A stretch of 64,000 bases of DNA, from positions 1,178,001-1,242,000 of the forward strand of contig OZ240685.1 of NCBI GenBank assembly GCA_965199135.1, given 5' to 3'. The notes under the pieces are model-generated. The model saw only the letters and a program-made list of their open reading frames with translations. It did not search any database and was not told the origin of the DNA. This DNA comes from EB88 sp965199135 (GTDB lineage Bacteria > Acidobacteriota > Terriglobia > Terriglobales > Acidobacteriaceae). Position 1 is the first letter of the stretch, and each line of letters begins with the position of its first letter. Both the position numbers and the translations under genes were made by a program. Below, one piece after another: positions 34,514 through 42,304 of the stretch.

Positions 34514-34527
34514 TCCCTGGAAGAGAA

Positions 34528-34556
34528 AAGGCCGCTCCCCGAGGAGCGGCCTTTTT
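34528..34556. terminator. Strong bidirectional terminator
   Basis: GGCCGCTCC at 34530-34538 pairs perfectly with GGAGCGGCC at 34543-34551 around CCGA. AAAA lies before the stem and TTTTT after it. It closes the DUF6580 gene and the convergent FmdE-like gene. Confidence 0.93.
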
Positions 34557-34565
34557 CGTTGAAGG

Positions 34566-35222
34566 TCAAGGACACTCGCAACGCGGAACAGTGATTGCGT
34601 CTTCTTCCGGGGAGAGCTTCATCGCAGACCTGCCATCAAGCGGTTGGTAGTAGCGTGCCTCAGGATCGGCGCATCCGCGACACAGCGTCTCGCCGTCGCG
34701 TTCGACCCAGCGTTCGTAGGAGATGCCCTCGCCACACAGGGCGCAGGCGGTGCGCTCGCTTTTGTATCCCGGAAACTCCTGGGGCGGCAATGAAACCGAC
34801 ACCCATTCCTCGGTGAAGAGCTCCTCGTCTGGCATCTCGCGGTAGGCGTGCATCTGCTGCTGGTTCTTGTTTTCGATCTCTGGGTAGAGTTCGCGGGCCC
34901 GTTGCTTCGAGCTCTCGGTAGCTGCGATGCGCACGGCGCGGCCGTCGGCGAGGTCGACGAAGGTGGCGGCCATTTTGCCCCAGTCGCGGAACTTGAGCGC
35001 CCGCTTGCCCAGTCGGCAGCCGGTCACGACGCCGATTGCGTCGGTCGCGCAGCGGTCGATCTCGACAAAGGTGACGAGGCGCTTCCGATCTTTTCCGCGA
35101 GGCTCTTCGATGCCGAGGCGCGCGCAGCCGAGCATCGCCATGCGCACGCCGAGAATCTGTCCCGCGCAGAGGTGTCCGTGCGCCTTTTCTGCGTCGAGCA
35201 ACAACGATTCCATGGGTTCCAT
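34566..35222 (-). CDS. FmdE/FwdE-like zinc protein
   Basis: A 218-aa protein. The FmdE domain has H-G-H-L-C-A-G-Q-I-L-G-V-R-M-A near the start and D-R-C-A-T-D-A-I-G-V-V-T-G-C-R-L-G, whose Cys and His bind metal. The C-terminal zinc finger has C-A-L-C-G-E-G and C-R-G-C-A-D, like DksA/TraR. FmdE was named from formylmethanofuran dehydrogenase of methanogens, but isolated bacterial copies have unknown roles, often near molybdenum or tungsten metabolism. A MogA-like gene is present at 3.4 kb. ATG at 35222 is chosen over GTG at 35225. Confidence 0.82.
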   Translation of the reverse strand: MEPMESLLLDAEKAHGHLCAGQILGVRMAMLGCARLGIEEPRGKDRKRLVTFVEIDRCATDAIGVVTGCRLGKRALKFRDWGKMAATFVDLADGRAVRIAATESSKQRARELYPEIENKNQQQMHAYREMPDEELFTEEWVSVSLPPQEFPGYKSERTACALCGEGISYERWVERDGETLCRGCADPEARYYQPLDGRSAMKLSPEEDAITVPRCECP

Positions 35223-35246
35223 CACTCCATGGTAGCTGGCCCGGAC

Positions 35247-36818
35247 TTAGTGCTCCGGCGTGAGCAGGACGAGGTAGACATCGTTCGTGCGGAGGGGGAA
35301 GCTGCGTGAGAAGCTGCCGGTGGGCGCGATGGTGATCTCCTGCTCCTGCTCTGGCGCGCCGGTACTTGCGGCATTCAGCTGCCGCACCTCGTCGCGGGTG
35401 AGCTGCGAGGGAGAGCCCATCTTCAGGTATGCGTCGTATGCATCGTTCTTGCCGTAGCCGGTCTGGTAGACCGTGAGCCGGTAGCGGCCAGCCGGAAGGT
35501 GCGAGAGGGCGAGGGTTGCCGGGGGCAGCGGCTTCGCAGGCTGCTCGCGCTTGTAGAACTGCTGGTCGTTTTCCTTGCCGGGCGGCACGGAGGTGGTGTC
35601 GTCCCAGAACAGGGCGGCGACCTCGCCCGAGCCCTTCTTTGTGATCCAGCTGTGGGGATCCGAGGACTGAAGATCGGTCGTGCCCAGCCTCGCCAGGTAC
35701 TCGTAGGCGAAGAAGGCGGGCTTGCGGATGCCCTCGTAGTTCATGAGTCCAAAGCCGCCATGGTAGGGCGTCTTGGGCGGACCACCCTCCTCGAAGATGT
35801 CCGTGAAGGTCCAGTAGGACATCGAGTTCACGGCCGGGGCGGCGTTGCGGATCTGCTCCAGGATGAAGGTGGCCTGCTGATACTGGTCGTGCATCGGATC
35901 GGTCGGCGTGTAGGCGGAACTCCACTCGGTGAAGTGCAGCTGAAGCTTTGGCAGCGCCGACGCATCGAGCAGCGCGCGCGACTTCTGCATGCGGTCGCTC
36001 ACGACGTGCGGGTTGGCGCTGATGCGGGTGCCTGCATTGCCGGAGGCGTCGAGAAAGCCCTGTTCCACGCCGTAGGAGTGCGACGACACGAAGTCTGCCG
36101 GCACGTGGTTCGCAGCGACATAGGCGACGAAGGCCTTCTCGTAGTCGAAGGGCATTGCAGACGCCGGGCCACCCACCCGGCAGGCGGGACACTCGGCCTT
36201 GATCGCTTCGGCAGTGTTCTTGTAAAGCGCGAGGTAGTCGTCGAGCGAACCGGTGAAGAAGCCTTTCAGGTCAGGCTCGTTCCAGACCTCGAAGTACCAG
36301 CGGTTGATCTCGTCCTCGCCGTAACGGGCTTTCCAGTGATCGAGGAGCGCACGCATGAAAGCGTGCCACTTCGCGGGGTCCTTGGGCGGCGTCACGTTGC
36401 CGTGCCACCAGAAGATCGTCTGCTTGCCGCTGGCGAGTGCAGATGGCATAAAGCCAAGCTCGACAAAGGGCCGGATGTGCAGCGCGAGCAATGCGTCGTA
36501 GAGCGTATCGATGTACTGGAAGTTGTAGACCGGTGTGCCGTCGGGCTTTTCGGAGTACACCCCCATGTCATCGCACAGGATGCCGTGCATGCGGATATAG
36601 CCGAAGCCGATCTCCTTTTGCACCACCGCGAGCTGCTGTTGCCAGTCAGCGCGGAGCCCCTCGTTGGCGCGACCTGCCCCGACAACCAGCAGGGGTGAGG
36701 CAGGATGCGGCCCCGCTACGGCGTCCCAGTCTGCCTGGATGGTGCGGTTCTGGGCGAAAGAAGGTAACGAGCACAGCAGAAGCAGGCAGGGGGGCAGAAA
36801 GTGACGCGCAGAAAACAT
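35247..36818 (-). CDS. Secreted GH39-like glycosidase (beta-xylosidase type)
   Basis: A 523-aa protein with a signal peptide ending at S-F-A-Q and a GH39-type TIM barrel. The acid/base Glu lies in F-E-V-W-N-E-P-D-L and the nucleophile Glu in L-H-F-T-E-W-S-S. I-R-M-H-G-I-L and S-S-H-S-Y-G are further landmarks. A C-terminal beta domain (about residues 420-523) follows. The family includes beta-xylosidases and alpha-iduronidases; xylan breakdown is the likelier role in a soil bacterium. GAGGG lies 6 nt before the ATG. No other xylan genes are adjacent. Confidence 0.87.
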   Translation of the reverse strand: MFSARHFLPPCLLLLCSLPSFAQNRTIQADWDAVAGPHPASPLLVVGAGRANEGLRADWQQQLAVVQKEIGFGYIRMHGILCDDMGVYSEKPDGTPVYNFQYIDTLYDALLALHIRPFVELGFMPSALASGKQTIFWWHGNVTPPKDPAKWHAFMRALLDHWKARYGEDEINRWYFEVWNEPDLKGFFTGSLDDYLALYKNTAEAIKAECPACRVGGPASAMPFDYEKAFVAYVAANHVPADFVSSHSYGVEQGFLDASGNAGTRISANPHVVSDRMQKSRALLDASALPKLQLHFTEWSSAYTPTDPMHDQYQQATFILEQIRNAAPAVNSMSYWTFTDIFEEGGPPKTPYHGGFGLMNYEGIRKPAFFAYEYLARLGTTDLQSSDPHSWITKKGSGEVAALFWDDTTSVPPGKENDQQFYKREQPAKPLPPATLALSHLPAGRYRLTVYQTGYGKNDAYDAYLKMGSPSQLTRDEVRQLNAASTGAPEQEQEITIAPTGSFSRSFPLRTNDVYLVLLTPEH

Positions 36819-36868
36819 GTAGCACCCTCGAACAAAAACGACTCCGGCGAGAGTAGCACGGAGCGCGC

Positions 36869-37633
36869 CTAGGGCGTTTTGCTCGCGGCTGCCGCCGGTG
36901 CCGCGTCGTCGTCGTCGCCCTCTTCAAGCACCGCAGACGCGCCGGCCAGGTCGAAGGAGGTCGGCTGCTGTCCATCAGCCTGGAAGGTAATACGCAAGGG
37001 CTCGCGCTGCCAGGTCGCCGGCGCGCAGGCGGGGTTTGGGTGCGGCGCCTCATCATCCCAGGGACCAAGCTTCTTCGCGAGCATCGGCCTGCGCGAGGCC
37101 ACCTGCGAAACCACGGCATAGAGCTGCTTCGCCTTCGGGGTGACGCCGCAGTAGGCGGCATAGTCGCGGAACCAGCGCACGTCGGAGACCGCAGGGTTGT
37201 AATCCGGCAGCTTGAGCGGTGTCAGGTGACCGGTGGCGCGATCGACGAGCTCCCAGCCGCTGCGCTGCCACACCCAGTGCTCCTGCTTTTCGCCGGGAAG
37301 CGCATCGTTGATACGCATGGCGCGCCGCACGGCGAAGGATCGATCTGTCACGTCATGTGGGTCGCCCGTGGTCCAGTCTTTCACTGCTGTATCGACGAGG
37401 AGCGGCCGGATCCTGAGCGTGTTTTCTCCCGGATGCGCACCGGCCGGGTCGCCCTCCATGGAGTACGGCACCGAGCGCACGGCGCCCAGGTTCACCAGGT
37501 GAATGCGAGGGGGCCGAGCCGGCTTTGGCTTCTTCGGGTCAGCCGTCTTGTCAGCTGCCGCAAAGGCGGATTGCAGGGCAATCGCCAGCAGCAGCGCAAG
37601 CGCCGCAAAGATCCATCGGTTGTAGGGAAGCAT
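36869..37633 (-). CDS. Exported protein of unknown function
   Basis: A 254-aa protein. A hydrophobic N-terminus (about residues 5-25, ending L-Q-S-A-F-A-A-A) works as a signal peptide or anchor. A Lys/Pro-rich stretch and a soluble domain with two Cys (Y-C-G-V-T-P and N-P-A-C-A-P) follow. The end is acidic (E-E-G-D-D-D-D). No family is recognised. ATG at 37633 is used; its GGAGG is only 1 nt away, so a nearby start is possible. It may share a transcript with the GH39 gene. Confidence 0.6.
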   Translation of the reverse strand: MLPYNRWIFAALALLLAIALQSAFAAADKTADPKKPKPARPPRIHLVNLGAVRSVPYSMEGDPAGAHPGENTLRIRPLLVDTAVKDWTTGDPHDVTDRSFAVRRAMRINDALPGEKQEHWVWQRSGWELVDRATGHLTPLKLPDYNPAVSDVRWFRDYAAYCGVTPKAKQLYAVVSQVASRRPMLAKKLGPWDDEAPHPNPACAPATWQREPLRITFQADGQQPTSFDLAGASAVLEEGDDDDAAPAAAASKTP

Positions 37634-37791
37634 GCCTCCACGGTACGAGAAGGGACGCCAGGGACGGATCGTCAAGCCAGCGCCGGGCATTACGGAGGTA
37701 CAAGTCGGGCCCCTTTTGGCACGGGACCTCCGTCTCGTTTTGCGAAATCACAAGCGCTCTCTTCCCGCGATAGCCGCTAGTATGGACGGCA

Positions 37792-39951
37792 ATGCATATG
37801 AAGAAGACGACTCACCCGAAAGTCCGCGCTCGACTTGTATCTGCCACGGCCTTGGTTGCGTTTGCGGGTGGTCTTGTCCACGCGCAGGGTGTGCATGGAG
37901 GCAATGGCGTCATGTTGCCGGCGCCGCCGGAGACGGCACAGCATACCGTGTCGCAGCAGTTCGGCGAGCACACGGTTGTGGATCCGTACCAGTGGCTTGA
38001 AGACCAGCAAAGCCCGGCCACGCGCGCCTGGATCACGGAACAGAATGCGTACACAGCGCGCTATCTCGACCAGGTGAAAGATCGCGCGTCGATCGCTGAA
38101 GCGCTGGGCCGGCTGCAGCGGGTCGACCAGGCGACCACGCCCGAGGAGCGCCACGGACGGTACTTCTTTCTGAAGCGTGGTGCCGACGAGAACCAGGCTT
38201 CGATTTACATGCGTACGGGATATACGGGCACAGATGTCCGGCTGGTGGACCCTGCGACGCTTGGCGACGCGAACACCTCTGTCTCGATCGCTGATGTGTC
38301 GGAGGATGGCACGCTGCTTGCCTACGCGGAACGCCATGGTGGCGCCGATGAGGCAATCTTCCACGTACTGCGCATCGACCCAGCGGCGCATGCAACCAAA
38401 CCGTTGCCGGACGTGCTCCCGCTTGCTCGCTACTCGGGGGTGTCGCTTGCGCCGGACGGCAAGGGCCTGTATTACGCGCGCTTCTCGCATGAGGGGACCA
38501 CGGTTCGCTACCACAGCTTTGGCACCGAGGGCAGCAGCGACACGGTGCTCTTTGGCGGGGAGTATCGCGGCGAAGCGCTCGGTGAGATGGCGTTGATCGG
38601 CATCAACGTTTCAGATAGCGGCCACTGGTTGATTCTGACCATCGCGCGTGGTGTTCCGGCGACGCGGCAGGACATCCTGGTCAAGGATCTGCGCCAGGAG
38701 GGCAGCAGCTTTGTGCCGCTCGTCTACGGTGTGGAAGCGCACATGGTTGCGGTCGAGGCAGAGGACCGCTTCTTTGTGAAGACGGATTACCAGGCTCCGA
38801 ACGGACGCGTCGTTGAGTTACGGCCGGGCGATGCGCCCGCTCAGTGGAAGACCGCGGTGCCCGAGGGCAAGGATGTCATTGACGACGTCTCGATCGCGGG
38901 AGGCCGCATTTTCGTGCAGCGGCTGCATGATGCGAGAACCGAAACCGGGATCTACACGCTCGATGGGCACAGCGCGGGTGCGCTGAAGTATCCGACGCTC
39001 GGTACGGGCTCGATCGTGAGCGGGCAACCGGATCACGACGAAGCGTTCTACTCGTTCCAGTCGTTCAACCTGCCGCCGACCATCTATCGCTACAACGTGC
39101 GGACGGGCGCGACGGACGTTTTCTTCAAGCCGGTCGTGCCATTCCAATCGAGCGACTACGAGGTGCACCAGGTCTTCTACACGTCAAAGGATGGAACACG
39201 GATCCCGATGTTCATCGTCGGCAAGCGCGGACTGAAGCGGGACGGGACCGAGCGCCTCCTGATGACAGGGTATGGTGGTTTCGATCTGGCGGAACTGCCG
39301 CTGTGGAACGCGGAGTATGCCTGGTGGCTCGAACAGGGTGGGTGGTTCGCACTGCCCAATCTGCGTGGTGGCAGCGAATATGGCGAGCCCTGGCACAAGG
39401 CCGCCATGTTTGAGAAAAAGCAGAACGTCTTCGACGACTGGTATGCCGCGGCCGAGTATCTGATCAAAAACGGTTACACCACGCCGAAGCACTTCGCGAT
39501 CCGCGGTCGCTCGAACGGCGGCCTGCTGATGGGCGCCTCCATGACGCAGCGGCCGGAGCTGTGGGGAGCGATCTGGTGCGGGTACCCCCTGCTCGACATG
39601 CTGCGCTACCAGCACTTCGAGTTCGGACGGCTCTGGACCACCGAGTACGGTGACGCCGACAAGCCTTCGGACTACCCCTATCTCGCGAAGTACTCCCCCT
39701 ACCAGAATGTGCATAGCGGCACAGACTACCCGGCGATCATGTTCTTCACCGGCGACAGCGACACGCGGGTGGCGCCACTGCATGCACGCAAGATGACGGC
39801 CCGGATGCAGGCCGCGACGGCGAGTGGCCGACCGATACTGCTGCACTACAGCCTTAGCGGCGGCCACAGCGCCGGCGTTTCGCTCACGCAGCTGATCGCG
39901 GATGAGACCGACGAGCTTGCCTTCCTCTGGAACGAGACAGGCGCGGAGTAA
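37792..39951 (+). CDS. Secreted S9A prolyl oligopeptidase
   Basis: A 719-aa protein. A signal peptide ends near G-L-V-H-A-Q. A seven-bladed propeller (about residues 100-440) with D-P-Y-Q-W-L-E-D at its start leads to the alpha/beta-hydrolase catalytic domain. The Ser lies in R-G-R-S-N-G-G-L-L, the Asp in F-T-G-D-S-D-T-R-V and the His in L-S-G-G-H-S-A-G. N-L-R-G-G-S-E-Y-G-E-P-W-H is also typical. The enzyme cleaves short peptides after proline. The ATG at 37792 follows TAGTAT (37778-37783) by 8 nt; a second ATG is at 37798. Confidence 0.94.
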   Translation: MHMKKTTHPKVRARLVSATALVAFAGGLVHAQGVHGGNGVMLPAPPETAQHTVSQQFGEHTVVDPYQWLEDQQSPATRAWITEQNAYTARYLDQVKDRASIAEALGRLQRVDQATTPEERHGRYFFLKRGADENQASIYMRTGYTGTDVRLVDPATLGDANTSVSIADVSEDGTLLAYAERHGGADEAIFHVLRIDPAAHATKPLPDVLPLARYSGVSLAPDGKGLYYARFSHEGTTVRYHSFGTEGSSDTVLFGGEYRGEALGEMALIGINVSDSGHWLILTIARGVPATRQDILVKDLRQEGSSFVPLVYGVEAHMVAVEAEDRFFVKTDYQAPNGRVVELRPGDAPAQWKTAVPEGKDVIDDVSIAGGRIFVQRLHDARTETGIYTLDGHSAGALKYPTLGTGSIVSGQPDHDEAFYSFQSFNLPPTIYRYNVRTGATDVFFKPVVPFQSSDYEVHQVFYTSKDGTRIPMFIVGKRGLKRDGTERLLMTGYGGFDLAELPLWNAEYAWWLEQGGWFALPNLRGGSEYGEPWHKAAMFEKKQNVFDDWYAAAEYLIKNGYTTPKHFAIRGRSNGGLLMGASMTQRPELWGAIWCGYPLLDMLRYQHFEFGRLWTTEYGDADKPSDYPYLAKYSPYQNVHSGTDYPAIMFFTGDSDTRVAPLHARKMTARMQAATASGRPILLHYSLSGGHSAGVSLTQLIADETDELAFLWNETGAE

Positions 39952-40149
39952 CTCTCCGCGCCAGGCGCTTCGAGCGAGGCTTCGATGGCATCGAGCATCG
40001 TTTCGGCGAAGTGGTTCCAGTTGAGCGGGCAGAAGGTGGCGCAGTTTCCGCCGCACCACCGGCTTGTGCAGCGTCGCCAGCTGCCGCGTGCGAGAGCGGC
40101 GCACTGTACTTCGTGTCGCCTCGAGCAGAAATGGCAGCATCATCTCCTG

Positions 40150-40181
40150 TTTGTTCACGCGCTGGTTTGTTCACGCGCTGG
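40150..40181. repeat. Perfect 16-bp tandem duplication
   Basis: TTTGTTCACGCGCTGG occurs at 40150-40165 and again immediately at 40166-40181. Confidence 0.95.
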
Positions 40182-40430
40182 CTCCCGGTCACGCTCAGCG
40201 GTCCCGCGTGAGGGCAGAGTTGAAACCGAAAAGCGCAATGTACCGGAGCAGTTTCCGTCGCTGCGAACAAAGCACCCCGGCAGGCGCCGATGAAGAGAGC
40301 GCGCAACACGGCAAAGGTCGCCGCTGCATGGGATGATCCGGTCACGGAGGAGCGCCAGTACCGGTCCTTCCCGTGTACGGCCCCTGGGCCCAGCGGTGAC
40401 CAGGATGCAAACGAATTTGCGCGAAGAAAT

Positions 40431-40454
40431 GCCCCGGCAACGAAGTGCCGGGGC
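40431..40454 (-). terminator. Rho-independent terminator of the sigma/anti-sigma/Spy operon
   Basis: GCCCCGGCA at 40431-40439 pairs with TGCCGGGGC at 40446-40454 around a 6-nt loop. On the minus strand ATTTCTT follows. It lies 35 nt after the Spy-like stop codon. Confidence 0.8.
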
Positions 40455-40488
40455 GCGGAGAGGAGACGCTTCGAGCGAGAGCTCGCCG

Positions 40489-41121
40489 CTAGTTCATGTC
40501 AGGCGGTGGGCCGCTGTGGTCGCCGGGTGCTCCGCCGTCGTGGCGGTTCTCCGCCGGACCATAGCCGCCGTGTCGCCCTTCCATGGGAGGGCGATCTGCC
40601 TGGAGTTTCAGCCACTGGTCATGATTCAACTGGGCGCGCAGAGCAAGCAGCATGCGGGCGTGTGCTTTTTCAAGCTCGGCGCGTGCTTCCGCTACCTTGT
40701 CGATCTGCGCCAGGATGGCATTTTCGTTCGGCGTATCCGCCGAGACGAGTGGGTCGAGCAGCGTCTCTGCTTTCTCTACATTGGCCACTGCATCGATCAG
40801 CTCGATGCGGTGCGCGGTGAAGATGCTGTCCATTTTGGCGCGCTGCTCGGGGGTGAGCGAGAGCTGCTGCACCATGCGCGGGTCGTTCCACCAGCGGCCC
40901 GGCGGCGCCACCGCAAACATGCCATGGGACTGCCTGCCAGGGCCGCCACCGTACTCCGGCCCGTGAGCCTGTCCCCCGCCGGGGCCTCCGCCGCCGTTCA
41001 TGCCCGCGTGGTCGGATGGGCCGGGCTGCTGTTGCTGGGCGGCGCCGCCGGGGGCCATGCCGCCGGCAAGGGCGAGCGCAAGCAGGGTGACTGGAAGATG
41101 TGCGCGCAGGACTGACCTCAT
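40489..41121 (-). CDS. Spy/CpxP-like periplasmic protein
   Basis: A 210-aa protein. A signal peptide is followed by a Gly/His/Gln-rich segment. The helical core has L-S-L-T-P-E-Q-R-A-K-M-D (the L-T-x-x-Q motif of Spy/CpxP) and a second L-R-A-Q-L-N-H-D-Q-W-L-K-L. A Gly/His/Pro-rich tail closes it. Such proteins act as periplasmic chaperones or metal-stress sensors. It is the last gene after an ECF sigma factor and its anti-sigma factor, which suggests it is their output or feedback partner. ATG at 41121 is used. Confidence 0.82.
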   Translation of the reverse strand: MRSVLRAHLPVTLLALALAGGMAPGGAAQQQQPGPSDHAGMNGGGGPGGGQAHGPEYGGGPGRQSHGMFAVAPPGRWWNDPRMVQQLSLTPEQRAKMDSIFTAHRIELIDAVANVEKAETLLDPLVSADTPNENAILAQIDKVAEARAELEKAHARMLLALRAQLNHDQWLKLQADRPPMEGRHGGYGPAENRHDGGAPGDHSGPPPDMN

Positions 41122-41128
41122 CAAAGAC

Positions 41129-41629
41129 TTACCTTTCCTGTTGGGTGTTGCCGGCTGTGTTGTCCGCCGTGGTTGTTTGCCGGGAGACGAGCAGGGGCTG
41201 CATCGCAGGCGCGACGTCCTCGGCGAGCTCGTGGTCCACCTCGCGCATCAGCGCGTCGTCGCGACTGGTGTCCTGAGCCTTCTGGGCCGCGGTGGCGTGA
41301 TGCTGGTGCTGTTCCACTCCGGTGTAGAGGCTGGTTGCAATCGCGAGGGCCGCTGCGAGCCCTGCTGCGGCCCAGCCCAGGGTACGCGGCAGGTGAGCGT
41401 GGTGCGCTCGCTCCTGACCGTGCAGCAGGGTCGCGGTGCTCGTGGTTCTGCCGGCCGCGAAGGTGAGAGAGGCCGTTTGCAGATTGCTGATCGCAGCGCG
41501 GGCCGCCAGCACTTCCTCGCGGCAGGCGGTGCACTCTGCGAGGTGGCTTTCCACCTGCGGCGACAGTCTGTGCAGGTCGGGGTTTTGCAGGCAGTCGGCG
41601 AAATCCTTGTCACTCAGGTGCATGGTCAT
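41129..41629 (-). CDS. Zinc-finger anti-sigma factor
   Basis: A 166-aa protein. The N-terminal zf-HC2 domain has H-L-A-E-C-T-A-C-R-E-E (the H-x3-C-x2-C zinc motif). One membrane helix (about residues 75-95) and a periplasmic tail of about 70 aa follow. Such proteins hold an ECF sigma factor at the membrane until a signal releases it. Its ATG overlaps the sigma-factor stop (ATGA), the normal coupled layout. Confidence 0.88.
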   Translation of the reverse strand: MTMHLSDKDFADCLQNPDLHRLSPQVESHLAECTACREEVLAARAAISNLQTASLTFAAGRTTSTATLLHGQERAHHAHLPRTLGWAAAGLAAALAIATSLYTGVEQHQHHATAAQKAQDTSRDDALMREVDHELAEDVAPAMQPLLVSRQTTTADNTAGNTQQER

Positions 41630-42204
41630 GGGCGACCTCCCAGGGTCTTCCGCATCTTGGCGGTGGAGCGGTAGAGATGCGTTTTCACGGTCGAGACAGA
41701 CATCGACAGGCTCGTCGCGATCTCGTCGGTGCTCATTTCCTCGAGGTAATGCAGGGTGAAGATGGTGCGCTGTTTCTGCGGCAGTTCGGCAAGCGAGCTC
41801 ATCAGCCGTTCCACCTGCTCGCGTGCGATTGCCTGGCCCTCCGGCGTGCTTGCACTGTGCGGCAGGCGCGACGCGATCTCGCTCGCATCGACGGACCGTG
41901 CCCGCGCAGCCTTCCAGAACTTGAAGCGGTCCGTCCGGGTGTGATCGCAGATCAGGTGGTAGGCGATTCGCGTGAGCCAGGTGTTGACCGAGCACTCACC
42001 GCGGAACTGCGCGCGATGCCGGTAGGCCTTCAGGAAACAGTCCTGCGTGATGGATGCGGCCGCGTCGGCGTCGTCAATCGAGAACATAACAAAGCGAAGG
42101 ATCCTGGCCTGGTGGGTGGCGAGCAGGCCTTCAAGATCATCCAGGGCGGTGGGGCTCTGCACCGGTATGGACACCGGGAGCTGGGTTTCCAATGCGTGCT
42201 CCAT
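41626..42204 (-). CDS. ECF (RpoE-like) sigma factor
   Basis: A 192-aa sigma factor. Region 2 has D-A-D-A-A-A-S-I-T-Q-D-C-F-L-K-A-Y and N-T-W-L-T-R-I-A-Y-H-L. Region 4 has L-P-Q-K-Q-R-T-I-F-T-L-H-Y-L-E-E-M-S-T-D-E-I-A and S-V-S-T-V-K-T-H-L-Y-R, the -35-reading helix. The first gene of an operon with its anti-sigma factor and a Spy-like protein, it probably answers envelope stress. ATG at 42204 lacks a Shine-Dalgarno and follows a candidate ECF promoter closely. The open frame extending to 42369 is not conserved sigma sequence. Confidence 0.93.
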   Translation of the reverse strand: MEHALETQLPVSIPVQSPTALDDLEGLLATHQARILRFVMFSIDDADAAASITQDCFLKAYRHRAQFRGECSVNTWLTRIAYHLICDHTRTDRFKFWKAARARSVDASEIASRLPHSASTPEGQAIAREQVERLMSSLAELPQKQRTIFTLHYLEEMSTDEIATSLSMSVSTVKTHLYRSTAKMRKTLGGRP

Positions 42205-42210
42205 ACCGCG

Positions 42211-42242
42211 ACTAGACGGGCTCGCCTCCCTGCAGATTACAA
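42211..42242 (-). promoter_or_regulatory. Candidate ECF-type promoter of the sigma/anti-sigma operon
   Basis: On the minus strand, TTGTAATC (42242-42235), a 16-nt spacer and CGTCTAGT (42218-42211) resemble TGTAAC-N16-CGTCTA. The -35 has T where ECF sites usually have C. Initiation would fall next to the ATG at 42204. Autoregulation by this sigma factor is inference. Confidence 0.4.
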
Positions 42243-42304
42243 GGGAGGGCGCGGTTCTTCCCCGCGCGGCAGGGCGGTCTGGAGGATGGCTGTTGCGGGC
42301 AGGC

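Larger units (their letters stand above)
39952..40488. other. 537-bp gap with no convincing gene
   Basis: Open frames cross this stretch on both strands, but none has a recognisable motif, a good ribosome-binding site or consistent codon use. It holds a perfect 16-bp tandem duplication (40150-40181) and, at its right end, the terminator of the Spy-like gene. A decayed gene is possible but not shown. Confidence 0.6.

Noticed and set aside
40290..40820. 176-codon plus-strand frame entering the Spy-like gene
   Set aside because: It crosses the terminator at 40431-40454 and the antisense of a supported gene; no motif.
42249..42267. GCGCGG...CCGCGC hairpin after the patatin gene
   Set aside because: Short stem with only a mixed pyrimidine tract behind it; possible weak terminator, not enough to list.
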